Positions 41,455 to 49,507 of a DNA stretch of 64,000 nt are shown piece after piece. This DNA comes from Aurantiacibacter rhizosphaerae (GTDB lineage: Bacteria > Pseudomonadota > Alphaproteobacteria > Sphingomonadales > Sphingomonadaceae). The DNA lies in contig NZ_WUBR01000001.1 in assembly GCF_009807005.1 (NCBI RefSeq), positions 124,001 to 188,000 on the forward strand, read 5' to 3'. The position numbers were made by a program, and so were the translations under genes. Under the pieces are notes generated by a model. That model was not told the DNA's origin, did not search any database, and was given only the letters and a program-made list of their open reading frames with translations. How positions within the stretch are numbered: the first letter of the stretch is position 1; each line of letters opens with the position of its first letter.

Positions 41455-42852
41455 TTATTGCCCGCCGGCCGAAAGCAAGCGGAAGCCCCAGGCGGGCAGG
41501 GACACGGTATCGCCGGCGGCAATCGTCACCTCGTCCCCGGACCGGAACTCGCTGTAGGTGCCTGCCGCAAGGCCGTCCGCCAAAGTGGCGTTGACCGGTT
41601 CGCCCGACAGGTTGAACAGACCCACCACCTTGTTGCCATCCTGCTGGCGCACCCAGCCAAACAGTTGCTGCGGCTTGTCATTCACCACCTGCTGCATGAT
41701 TGCGCCCCACGCACCGTTGGCAAGAGCGGGGTTGGCGTCGCGGAAATCGATCAGGTCGGCCAGCAGATCTCCATAGGCGCAATCCTCGCCCTGGCTCCAG
41801 TCGATGGCGTCCTTCTCGAAGAACTCCAGCCGCTTGGCATTGCAGGCTTCCTGTCCATTGTGGATCATCGGCAGTCCCTGGTGGGTGAAGCTGAGCGCAG
41901 TCATCGCGTCCAGCGCCGGGCCGTAATTCTCGTAGATTGTGCCTTCCCACGCATTGCTGTCGTGGTTCTCGATATAGGTGAGGCGCATCGCCTCGCGCGG
42001 CCAAAGGCTTTCATCCTCGGCGTAATAGCCGAAGAAGCCGGTGGCATCGGCATCACCCCTGGCGATATCTTTGGAGGTGTGGTGCCAGTCCCACCCATAT
42101 GTCGCATCGAATGCGGCGCGGTGGTAGCTTGACTGCTGCACCTCACCCAGCATGAAGACAGGGCGAATGGCATCAAGGCGCGCGCGCATCGTCTCCCAGA
42201 AATCGACGGGGACATAGCCCGCTACGTCCGCGCGGTAGCCATCCACGCCCACTTCGCGCACCCAGTATTCCATCGCCCCGCCAACATGCTCCCGCACACC
42301 GGGCTTCGTCCAGTCGAGATCGATGATATCGGACCAGTCCCACCACGGGGTGGGGCGAAAATGGCCGTCCCAGGTCTTCTCATACCAATCGGGGTGATCG
42401 GCTGCGAGCTGGTTGTCCCACGCCGTGTGATTGGCAACGAGATCGAGGATAACGTGGAAGCCCTGCGCATGCGCGGCGTCGACGAAGCTCTTCAGGTCCT
42501 CTTCCGTGCCGAATTCGGGATTTACGGCGTAATAGTCCTGCACCGAATAGGGGCTGCCCAGCGTGCCCTTGCGGTTCACCTCGCCAATCGGGTGGATCGG
42601 CATCAGCCACAGGATATCGACGCCCAGTTCCTTCAGCCGCGGCAGCTCGCGCTCGGCAGCGGCAAAGGTGCCCTCTGGTGTGAATTGCCGGGTGTTGATC
42701 TGGTAGAGCACCGCATCGCGAGACCATTCGGGCGCTTCGATCTGCACATACTTCTGCGGCTCCCATGGGCTGGCGGTCTGCGCGGCAGGCGCGGTTGCGC
42801 AGCCTGCGGACAGCAGCGCCACCGGGAGAAGAGTGCTGACGATTTTACGCAT
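41455..42852 (-). CDS. GH13 alpha-amylase-family lipoprotein
   Basis: A 465-residue GH13 enzyme with a lipoprotein signal ending LLSAGC (Cys18). The barrel motifs are VILDLVANHT, GYRADVAG with nucleophile Asp209, MLGEVQ with acid/base Glu237, and IENHDSN with Asp298. It is smaller than neopullulanases and acts on alpha-glucosidic bonds, and the exact substrate is open. Its start overlaps the transporter stop by eight bases. Being in one operon with GH32, it might act on sucrose-containing or mixed oligosaccharides as well as maltodextrins. Confidence 0.9.
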   Translation of the reverse strand: MRKIVSTLLPVALLSAGCATAPAAQTASPWEPQKYVQIEAPEWSRDAVLYQINTRQFTPEGTFAAAERELPRLKELGVDILWLMPIHPIGEVNRKGTLGSPYSVQDYYAVNPEFGTEEDLKSFVDAAHAQGFHVILDLVANHTAWDNQLAADHPDWYEKTWDGHFRPTPWWDWSDIIDLDWTKPGVREHVGGAMEYWVREVGVDGYRADVAGYVPVDFWETMRARLDAIRPVFMLGEVQQSSYHRAAFDATYGWDWHHTSKDIARGDADATGFFGYYAEDESLWPREAMRLTYIENHDSNAWEGTIYENYGPALDAMTALSFTHQGLPMIHNGQEACNAKRLEFFEKDAIDWSQGEDCAYGDLLADLIDFRDANPALANGAWGAIMQQVVNDKPQQLFGWVRQQDGNKVVGLFNLSGEPVNATLADGLAAGTYSEFRSGDEVTIAAGDTVSLPAWGFRLLSAGGQ

Positions 42853-44371
42853 GGGAAGCCTCTGCTTTGATAGAGGGAAGCGCCGCCTTGACGCGCAGCA
42901 TGGCAGCGGCAGCCACGACCCAGGCAAGCGCTGCGAACAGCATCGTCCAGATCGGCTCGCCGGGGAAAAAGGCCTGCATGATCGATCCCATCACCGTCGC
43001 CACCAGCAATTGCGGCACCACGATGAAGATGTTGAACAGGCCCATGTAGATGCCGAGCTTCTGCTGCGGCAGGTTACTGGCAAGGATCGCATAGGGCATG
43101 GCAAGGATGCTGGCCCAGGCGATACCGATGCCGATCTCTGCCACCAGCAGCATCTGCGCATCGCGCACCACAAAGAACATCAGGAAGCCCGCCGCGCCCA
43201 GCATCAGGCAGATCGAGTGGGTCATCACCTGCCCGAACCTGCGGCTGAGCACCGGTAGCAGCGCCAGCGCGGCAATGGCGGCCACGCCGTTGTAGACCGT
43301 GAACAGGACGTTCACCCAGTTTGCACCCTCGTTATAGGCGGCGCTGGTGGTATCGGTGCTGCCGTAAACATATTGGGTCACCACAGGCGTGGTGTTGATC
43401 CACATGATGAAGAGCGCGGACCAGCTGAAGAACTGCACCAGCGCGAGGCGTTTCATCACCTCCGGCATGCCGGAAAAATCGCCGACGATGCTGGAGAGCA
43501 TGTTGGTGGTCTTGCCCTGCTTCGCGAGGTTGATCGCGATGATGCTGATCACGCCGTACAGAACCAGCAGGCCGCCCAGTAGATAGACTTCCTTTTCGAG
43601 GCCCAGCGCGTTGACCAGCGCCACTACGATCGCGCCCAGCACGATCCACACGCCCGCAGAAAAGAGCGTCTTGTCGGCCAGTAGCCGCACGGGCTGGCCA
43701 CTGTCGGTCGCTTGCCCTTCGCTGAAAGCCGCCTGTTCTTCGGGGCTATATTCCTTGGTGAAGAGGACGGTCCACATGACGGCGATGAACAGCGCGGCCG
43801 CCCCTGCCCAGAAGCTCCACCGCACGGTGTCGGGCAGGCCGCCACCGGGCGCGACGTTGCTCACGCCAAGCTGCTCCAGCAGGAAGGGGAAGATCGAACC
43901 GACCACGGCGCCTGCGCCGATGAAGGCGGTCTGTACCGCGTAACCGGCGCTGTGCTGGTCGGTGCGCAGCATATCGCCCACGAAGGCGCGAAACGGCTCC
44001 ATCGAGATATTGAGGCTGGCGTCCAGCACCCACAGCATGGCAGCAGCGAAGAACAGCGGCGCGCCCATTTCGGGGCTGAGCGGCATCACCAGCAGCGCCA
44101 GAGCGGAGAATATCGCGCCGGTGAGGAAATAGGGGCGGCGGCGACCGAGCCTGTTCCACGTCTTGTCGGACAGGTGGCCGATAATCGGCTGCACGATAAG
44201 CCCGGTGAGCGGTGCGGCAACCCAAAGCGCAGGCAGATCGTCCATGCTGGCGCCCAGCGTCTGGAACACCCGGCTCATGTTCGAATTCTGCAGGGCAAAG
44301 CCGATCTGGATACCGAAAAAGCCGAAGCTGATGTTCCACAGCCCCCAGAAACTCTGACGCGGTTTTTCCAT
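42845..44371 (-). CDS. GPH/SLC45-like MFS sugar transporter
   Basis: A 508-residue, 12-helix transporter of the glycoside-pentoside-hexuronide/SLC45 type. The N-terminus WNISFGFFGIQIGFALQNSNMSRVFQTLGA, the loop GHLSDKTWNRLGRRRPYFLTGAI and DASLNISMEPFRAFVGDM match sequences annotated as maltose or sucrose transporters in sphingomonads and Caulobacter. It would import maltose-type sugars over the inner membrane. AAGGATAGG precedes the ATG. An 11-bp perfect stem-loop in the 5' leader and a CGTATACG palindrome further up are candidate control sites. Confidence 0.9.
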   Translation of the reverse strand: MEKPRQSFWGLWNISFGFFGIQIGFALQNSNMSRVFQTLGASMDDLPALWVAAPLTGLIVQPIIGHLSDKTWNRLGRRRPYFLTGAIFSALALLVMPLSPEMGAPLFFAAAMLWVLDASLNISMEPFRAFVGDMLRTDQHSAGYAVQTAFIGAGAVVGSIFPFLLEQLGVSNVAPGGGLPDTVRWSFWAGAAALFIAVMWTVLFTKEYSPEEQAAFSEGQATDSGQPVRLLADKTLFSAGVWIVLGAIVVALVNALGLEKEVYLLGGLLVLYGVISIIAINLAKQGKTTNMLSSIVGDFSGMPEVMKRLALVQFFSWSALFIMWINTTPVVTQYVYGSTDTTSAAYNEGANWVNVLFTVYNGVAAIAALALLPVLSRRFGQVMTHSICLMLGAAGFLMFFVVRDAQMLLVAEIGIGIAWASILAMPYAILASNLPQQKLGIYMGLFNIFIVVPQLLVATVMGSIMQAFFPGEPIWTMLFAALAWVVAAAAMLRVKAALPSIKAEASHA

Positions 44372-44394
44372 GATTCAGCCTATCCTTGCCCATT

Positions 44395-44423
44395 GCGCAG
44401 GACGGTCTTTGGCCGTCCTGCGC
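44395..44423 (-). promoter_or_regulatory. Perfect 11-bp stem-loop in the transporter leader
   Basis: GCGCAGGACGG (44395-44405) is the exact reverse complement of 44413-44423, with a seven-base loop. It lies between lacI and the transporter, ending 23 bases before the transporter ATG and just before its ribosome binding site. No T-run follows. It may be the lacI terminator or a leader structure affecting transporter expression. Confidence 0.55.
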
Positions 44424-44464
44424 GAATGCACATTGGCTGGCACGAAAGGTGCGCGCCGACAACA

Positions 44465-44472
44465 CGTATACG
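44465..44472. promoter_or_regulatory. CGTATACG palindrome, candidate LacI operator (left arm)
   Basis: The eight-base palindrome CGTATACG lies in the gap upstream of the minus-strand transporter operon. The same palindrome (plus one more shared base, CGTATACGT) stands before the TonB receptor gene at 46440. A central CpG-type palindrome and placement before both main arms fit a LacI-family operator. Confidence 0.5.
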
Positions 44473-44487
44473 AATGTATTGGGCCGA

Positions 44488-45561
44488 TCAGGCGGGTTGT
44501 GCCGGTCCCTCCGGCGGGCGGCTGGCGCAGCTGCCGCTGCTGCCACGCACGATCAGCTTGGTGGGCAGTCTGCTGTCAGGGCCATCGCGGCCCTGAACCT
44601 TCGCCAGCAATGTCTCGACAAGCCGTTCGCCGGCACCCTTCATATCCTGCATGATCGTGGTCAGCGGCGGATTCGTATGGCTGGCGGCGGGGATATCGTC
44701 GAAACCGACAATGGCGACATCGCCAGGCACTTTCAGCCCCGCCTCGGCAAGCGCGCGCATCGCGCCGACGGCAATCAGGTCGCTGGCAGCGAAAATGCCG
44801 TCGAACGCCTGCCCGCTCTCGATCAGGCTGACCATGGCGGCATGGCCCTCCTCCTCAGTGGTGATGGCATCGCGTTGCAGCGCTGCGTCGGGCGTGATGC
44901 CAGCCTCCTGCATTGCCTTGCACATACCGCGATAACGCTGCGCGAATTCGGGATAGTGATCGTCGCAATGGCCAAGAAAGGCGAGCTTCCTGCGACCCTG
45001 CGCGATCAGGTGCTCGCCCGCCAGCTTGCCCGCCCCAAAATTGTCAGAGCCTATTGTGGAGCCAGACCCGTCACTGGTGACAGACCCCCAACGGGCGAAA
45101 TGCGTGCCCTGCTTCTCAAGCTGGTCCAGCCGTTCGCGGTAAAGCGTGTAATCGCCATAGCCCAGCAGGATCAGGCCATCTGCCCGGTGGCTGTCCTGAT
45201 ATTGCACGTGCCAGTCGTCCTCCATCTTCTGGAAGGAGATCAGCAGGTCCAGCTTGCGATTGGCGCAGGCGCGCGTGATCGATCCCAGCATGGCCAGGAA
45301 GAACGGGTTGATCATGCTTTCATCGGGCGTCGGGTCTTCGAAGAATAAGAGGGCGATGGTGTTCGATCTTTGCGACCGCAGTGACGATGCATTCTTGTCG
45401 ACCGTGTAATTTAGGTCGCGCGCGATCTGCTCTATCTTTTCGCGGGTCTTCTGGCTGACTGATTTGTCTCCACGCAGGGCGCGGCTGACGGTGGGTTGGG
45501 AGACCCCTGCCAGATAGGCGATATCGAAACTGGTTGGCCGTCCAGTCGGGGTGCGTCCCAT
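44488..45561 (-). CDS. LacI-family transcriptional regulator of the sugar locus
   Basis: A 357-residue regulator. Residues 1-65 hold the LacI helix-turn-helix and hinge (SFDIAYLAGVSQPTVSRALRGDKSVSQKTREKI, DLNYTVDKNASSLRSQRSNTIALLF), the rest a periplasmic-binding-like ligand domain (IGSDNFGAGKLAGEHLI, FDGIFAASDLIAVGAMRALAEAGLKVPGDVAIVGFDDIP). The start at 45561 has GGGAGAAG. It lies between the two arms of the locus, and the expected inducer is a maltose-type or fructose-type sugar. A TGGAAAA-N5-TTTTCCA palindrome just upstream may allow autoregulation. Confidence 0.93.
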   Translation of the reverse strand: MGRTPTGRPTSFDIAYLAGVSQPTVSRALRGDKSVSQKTREKIEQIARDLNYTVDKNASSLRSQRSNTIALLFFEDPTPDESMINPFFLAMLGSITRACANRKLDLLISFQKMEDDWHVQYQDSHRADGLILLGYGDYTLYRERLDQLEKQGTHFARWGSVTSDGSGSTIGSDNFGAGKLAGEHLIAQGRRKLAFLGHCDDHYPEFAQRYRGMCKAMQEAGITPDAALQRDAITTEEEGHAAMVSLIESGQAFDGIFAASDLIAVGAMRALAEAGLKVPGDVAIVGFDDIPAASHTNPPLTTIMQDMKGAGERLVETLLAKVQGRDGPDSRLPTKLIVRGSSGSCASRPPEGPAQPA

Positions 45562-45575
45562 GTCTTCTCCCGCTA

Positions 45576-45594
45576 TGGAAAACCTGTTTTTCCA
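45576..45594. promoter_or_regulatory. Inverted repeat upstream of lacI
   Basis: TGGAAAA, five bases, TTTTCCA: a 19-base palindrome centred 24 bases upstream of the lacI start codon. It could be an autoregulatory operator. It does not resemble the CGTATACG palindromes, so a different protein may bind. Confidence 0.4.
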
Positions 45595-45685
45595 CGGCAT
45601 GGCGGCAGTCTAACGCCAGACAGCCTGATTGCAAACATGCGCGCCCGGTTGCATGGCAAGTGTGACATTTTCTCAAAGCAACGCC

Positions 45686-46384
45686 ATGACGCAGTCTCCA
45701 CTAACCCTTTCGCCATCGCATCGCGCCAGCCTTCTGCATTTTGGCGAGGAGGCGCAGCCCATGCTGGTGGTGGATGATGCGCTGGCGGACCTTGATCTGG
45801 TGCGCGAAATCGCCGCCAAGCACAGCTATCGCCCGATCGGGCCCTTCTATCCGGGCGTTCGCGCGGCCATTTCGGAAAAGATCGCCATGCCGCTGGTCGC
45901 GCCGCTGTTGCCGCGGTTTCAGGAAATTTTCGGACTGGCGAGGGAGCCTGCCTATCTGGAATGCTTCCTCAGCCTGGTAACCAAATCTCCGGCTGAGCTC
46001 GCGCCGATCCAGCGCCTGCCGCATTTTGACGGGACGGAGCCTGAACGGATTGCCGTCCTGCTTTACCTGTCCGACGATCGGGATGGCGGCACGGGCTTTT
46101 ACCGCCAGCGCGCAACCGGCTTCGAAAGCGTGGATGCCGAACGTTATGATAGCTATCTGGCGGCCCTTGAAACGGGCACGAAAGAGCATGGCATTCCGCC
46201 TGCCCGGTTCATCGATTCCAGCTCGCCGCTGTTCGACCGGACCTTCAGAATCGAGGGCGTTGCAAACCGCCTCGTCGCCTATCGCGGCAACACTCTGCAC
46301 TGCGCTGCAATGCCCGCCGATTTCGCGCCCGATCACGATCCCCAAAGCGGTCGGTTGACCATGAACCTCTTTCTAAGAGGCTGA
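45686..46384 (+). CDS. DUF6445 family protein (2OG-oxygenase-like)
   Basis: A 232-residue soluble protein of the DUF6445 type that accompanies TonB-receptor/halogenase loci. The middle shows RLPHFDGTEPERIAVLLYLSDDRDGGTGFYRQRATG and near the end RLVAYRGNTLHCAA and SGRLTMNLFLRG. H-x-D followed later by a His and an Arg is the facial-triad layout of prolyl-hydroxylase-like 2-oxoglutarate oxygenases, though activity is not shown. It is divergent from lacI and precedes the TonB receptor in the same direction. Confidence 0.8.
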   Translation: MTQSPLTLSPSHRASLLHFGEEAQPMLVVDDALADLDLVREIAAKHSYRPIGPFYPGVRAAISEKIAMPLVAPLLPRFQEIFGLAREPAYLECFLSLVTKSPAELAPIQRLPHFDGTEPERIAVLLYLSDDRDGGTGFYRQRATGFESVDAERYDSYLAALETGTKEHGIPPARFIDSSSPLFDRTFRIEGVANRLVAYRGNTLHCAAMPADFAPDHDPQSGRLTMNLFLRG

Positions 46385-46439
46385 ATTCAAACGATTGCCG
46401 CGCGACATTTTTGCCACGCCACGCGCTGGGCGCGGCTTG

Positions 46440-46447
46440 CGTATACG
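46440..46447. promoter_or_regulatory. CGTATACG palindrome, candidate LacI operator (right arm)
   Basis: CGTATACG within TTGCGTATACGTATG, 144 bases upstream of the TonB receptor start in a 206-base gap. It matches the palindrome at 44465 and could control the receptor/halogenase/glycosidase string. Confidence 0.55.
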
Positions 46448-46590
46448 TATGCTGTCTTCCCCATCTGGCGATCGTCCCCGTAAGTGAAGGGCAAGCGAGC
46501 AGGGCCAAAGGTCCATAGACCGCGAGTGTTTGGAGCAGGACAGCCGAAAGGGACCAGCGAGTCTCTTGGCTAAAGATCCGAGGGACTAAA

Positions 46591-49392
46591 ATGAAAATTC
46601 GTAACACCCTTCGCGTTGGTGCCAGCAGCACCGCATTTGCCATTGCCGCATTGACGCTTCCGGGCGCTGCTCTTGCGCAGGAAGAGCAGACCCAGACGCC
46701 AGCCGACGCCGAAGAGGCGGACGCGATGGAAAACACCATCATCGTAAGCGGCTATCGCCAGGCGCTCGAATCCGCCATCGGCGAAAAGCGCAACAACACC
46801 GCTATCGTGGAAGCCTTCTCGGCTGAAGACATCGGCAAGCTGCCCGACGTCTCGATCGCCGAAACGCTGGGCCGCCTCCCCGGCCTTGCCGTGCAGCGTG
46901 TGGATGGCCGTGCGCAGAGCCTCTCGATCCGCGGCCTTGGCCCCGACTATTCCACCTCGCTGCTGAACGGCCGCCAGCTGGTGTCTTCAGGTGACAACCG
47001 CGCGGTGGAGTATGATCAGTATCCTTCCGAACTCATCAACAGCGGCGTTGTCTACAAGACGCCTTATGCGGGCCTGATCGGCCAGGGTCTTGCCGGTACG
47101 GTCGATCTGCGCACCATTCGTCCGCTCGATCAGAACGAAACCGTGCTGTCCGTCAGCGGTCGCCTGGAATTCAACGAGGGCGGTTCGCTCAATCCTGATA
47201 TCGAGGGCTGGGGCTATCGCGCCACAGCCACTTACGTGGACCAGTTTGCCGACGATACTTTGGGCATTGCGCTGGGCGCGGCTTACCAGTCCAGCCCCAG
47301 CCAGGTTGAGCGTTTCAACGCCTGGGGTTACCCCAATGACGCCGGTTTCACCGTGCTTGGCGGCATGAAGCCTTTCGCCCGCTCGGTGGATCTCGACCGC
47401 CTTGGCCTGTTCGGCACGCTGGAATATGAACCCTCCGATCAATGGAACAGCACGCTGGACGTGTTCTATGCCGATTACCGTGAGCGTATTCCACAGCGCG
47501 GCATCGAATTCCCGCTCAATCCGGGTTGGGGTGCCGGCACCACCATCATCGATAACAGCGGTGGCGATTTCCCTGACAGCGTGACCTTTGCAGGGGTGCA
47601 GCCGGTTGTCCGCAACGATTACGATCGCAAGGATACAGAAACCTTCGCCATCGGCTGGAACAACTCTTACGAAACTGACGATGTCATCCTCATGGTGGAC
47701 GTGGCCTATTCACGCTCCGACCGCCGCCTGCAGCAGATCGAAAGCTATTCCGGCCTGAGCTATGCTGCCGATCCCACGGCACCTTCCGACACGGTGACGT
47801 ATAATCGCAATGCCGATGGTTTCCCCTACCAGTTCAGCAATCAGATCGATTATTCCGACACCAACCTTATCCAGCTGACCGATCCGCGCGGCTGGGGTGC
47901 CGGCGGCATCGTGCAGGCAGGCTTCATCAACGACACCGAAACCGAGGACGATCTGTGGACCGTCCGCGCCGAAGCGGCCTTCCCCTCCGATCGTATTTCC
48001 TTCCTCGATCAGGTGGTGTTCGGCCTTGCATATGACGATCGCAGCAAGTCACGCGATATCACGCAGAACTTCATCAGCCTTGCTGGCGGCCCCTCGGTTT
48101 ATGCCGGGCAGGGCGCGGTAACCCGCGCACCGATCCCCAGCTCTGCCTTGCTGGAGCCAACGGCTTCGCTGTCCTTCCTCGGCTTCGGTCCGCAGGTCGC
48201 CTACGATCCCTTCGTGCTGCTGGAAGATGGCACCTACGTCCTCACCGACGTGCAAAGCTCCAGCCTGCCGTTCCCCGGCGACTGGACGGTGAATGAAAAG
48301 GTCTGGACAGGCTATGTCCGGGCAGACCTGGATGGCATGATGGGTTCCGTTCCGTTCACCGGCAATATCGGCGTCCAGTTCGTGCAGACGGACCAGAGCT
48401 CCAGCGGGTTCAACTCGCCCGGCGGCATCGGCGCAACGCTGATCCCGGTTACCGATGGCGATGAATATCTGGACGTGCTGCCCAGTGCCACGCTGAACTT
48501 CGAAGTTGCCCCTGGCACGATGGTGCGCCTTGGCGCGGCGCGTACACTGGCCCGTCCGCGCATGGACCAGCTGAACGCTTCCTCCAATGCCTCTATCGCC
48601 AACCAGCCGCAGCAGCCCCTGGGCTCGATCTTCAGCGGCAGCGGTGGCAACCCGCTCCTGCGCCCCTATGTCGCGGACAGTGTGGACCTTTCGGTGGAGC
48701 ACTATTTCGCCGGTGGCCAAGGCTACGTCAGCGTGGCGAGCTATTACAAGTGGCTGGACGATTTCGTGAACCCCGGTGCCTCCGTCATTCGTGACTTCGG
48801 CTACCTCGTGCCCTCGCTTTCCGGTGCGCAACTCGATGCTTTCGAGGCCAGCGGCCGACAGACGCTGGGCATTGTTTCGGGGCCGGATAACGGTGCCGAT
48901 GGTCATATCTTCGGCATCGAAGCCAGCGCGGCCCTGCCGTTCGGCATCTTCTCCGACGCTCTGGAAGGCTTCGGCGTGCAGACCAGCGTGTCCTACACCG
49001 ATAGCAAGCTGACGATTAACCCGACGCAGGGCCCGTCCTTCGAAACCGATGTTCCAGGTCTGTCGGAATTCGTCGTCAACTCCACCGCCTTCTATGAGAA
49101 CGGTGGGTTCGAGGCGCGCATCAGCCATCGTTACCGGACTGAGTTCCTCGCGGAATTCATCGGTATCTCGGCCAGCCGTTCCTTCCGCGAAACCTATCCG
49201 GAATCGATCTTCGATGCCCAGATCGGCTACCGTTTCGAAGGTGGTTCGCTCGATGGCCTCTCGTTCTCGCTGCAGGCACTCAACCTGACCAACGAGCCTT
49301 TCATCTCGTTCCAGAACGGCGATAAAGTGCAGATCATCGATTACGAAGAGTACGGTCGCACATACCTGATCGGAGCATCTTACCGCTTCTGA
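46591..49392 (+). CDS. TonB-dependent outer-membrane receptor, sugar-locus type
   Basis: A 933-residue receptor. Signal peptide ends AALAQ (residue 30). Near residue 50 is a TonB-box-like ENTIIVSGYRQALESAIGEKRN, followed by a plug domain (VEAFSAEDIGKLPDVSIAETLGRLPGLAVQRVDGRAQSLSIRGLG) and a large beta-barrel ending in aromatic F. The KLPDVSIAETLGRLPG form is that of the TonB-Xanth-Caul family, members of which import maltodextrins and other glycans. Its neighbours, GH13, GH97 and a LacI gene, support alpha-glucan uptake. A hairpin follows the gene. Confidence 0.95.
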   Translation: MKIRNTLRVGASSTAFAIAALTLPGAALAQEEQTQTPADAEEADAMENTIIVSGYRQALESAIGEKRNNTAIVEAFSAEDIGKLPDVSIAETLGRLPGLAVQRVDGRAQSLSIRGLGPDYSTSLLNGRQLVSSGDNRAVEYDQYPSELINSGVVYKTPYAGLIGQGLAGTVDLRTIRPLDQNETVLSVSGRLEFNEGGSLNPDIEGWGYRATATYVDQFADDTLGIALGAAYQSSPSQVERFNAWGYPNDAGFTVLGGMKPFARSVDLDRLGLFGTLEYEPSDQWNSTLDVFYADYRERIPQRGIEFPLNPGWGAGTTIIDNSGGDFPDSVTFAGVQPVVRNDYDRKDTETFAIGWNNSYETDDVILMVDVAYSRSDRRLQQIESYSGLSYAADPTAPSDTVTYNRNADGFPYQFSNQIDYSDTNLIQLTDPRGWGAGGIVQAGFINDTETEDDLWTVRAEAAFPSDRISFLDQVVFGLAYDDRSKSRDITQNFISLAGGPSVYAGQGAVTRAPIPSSALLEPTASLSFLGFGPQVAYDPFVLLEDGTYVLTDVQSSSLPFPGDWTVNEKVWTGYVRADLDGMMGSVPFTGNIGVQFVQTDQSSSGFNSPGGIGATLIPVTDGDEYLDVLPSATLNFEVAPGTMVRLGAARTLARPRMDQLNASSNASIANQPQQPLGSIFSGSGGNPLLRPYVADSVDLSVEHYFAGGQGYVSVASYYKWLDDFVNPGASVIRDFGYLVPSLSGAQLDAFEASGRQTLGIVSGPDNGADGHIFGIEASAALPFGIFSDALEGFGVQTSVSYTDSKLTINPTQGPSFETDVPGLSEFVVNSTAFYENGGFEARISHRYRTEFLAEFIGISASRSFRETYPESIFDAQIGYRFEGGSLDGLSFSLQALNLTNEPFISFQNGDKVQIIDYEEYGRTYLIGASYRF

Positions 49393-49403
49393 TCGGACCT
49401 TGG

Positions 49404-49442
49404 CCGGCGGGGAATTGCTCCTCCTCTTTGATTTCCCGCCGG
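49404..49442 (+). terminator. Stem-loop after the TonB receptor gene
   Basis: CCGGCGGGGAA pairs with TTTCCCGCCGG (one G-U pair) across a 17-base loop, 12 bases past the receptor stop. It may partly end transcription so that the receptor is made in excess of the downstream enzymes, as in other receptor operons. It lacks a long T-run. Confidence 0.5.
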
Positions 49443-49507
49443 TTCACTGTTGCGAACATGCCCCGTGATGCGATGGTCCTCCCTGCCGAGGCGAAAGGGG
49501 CGGAATT

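Noticed and set aside
48049..49128. Minus-strand 359-codon frame inside the TonB receptor gene
   Set aside because: The plus strand encodes a full-length receptor with clear plug and barrel. The minus frame has no motif and typical antisense composition.
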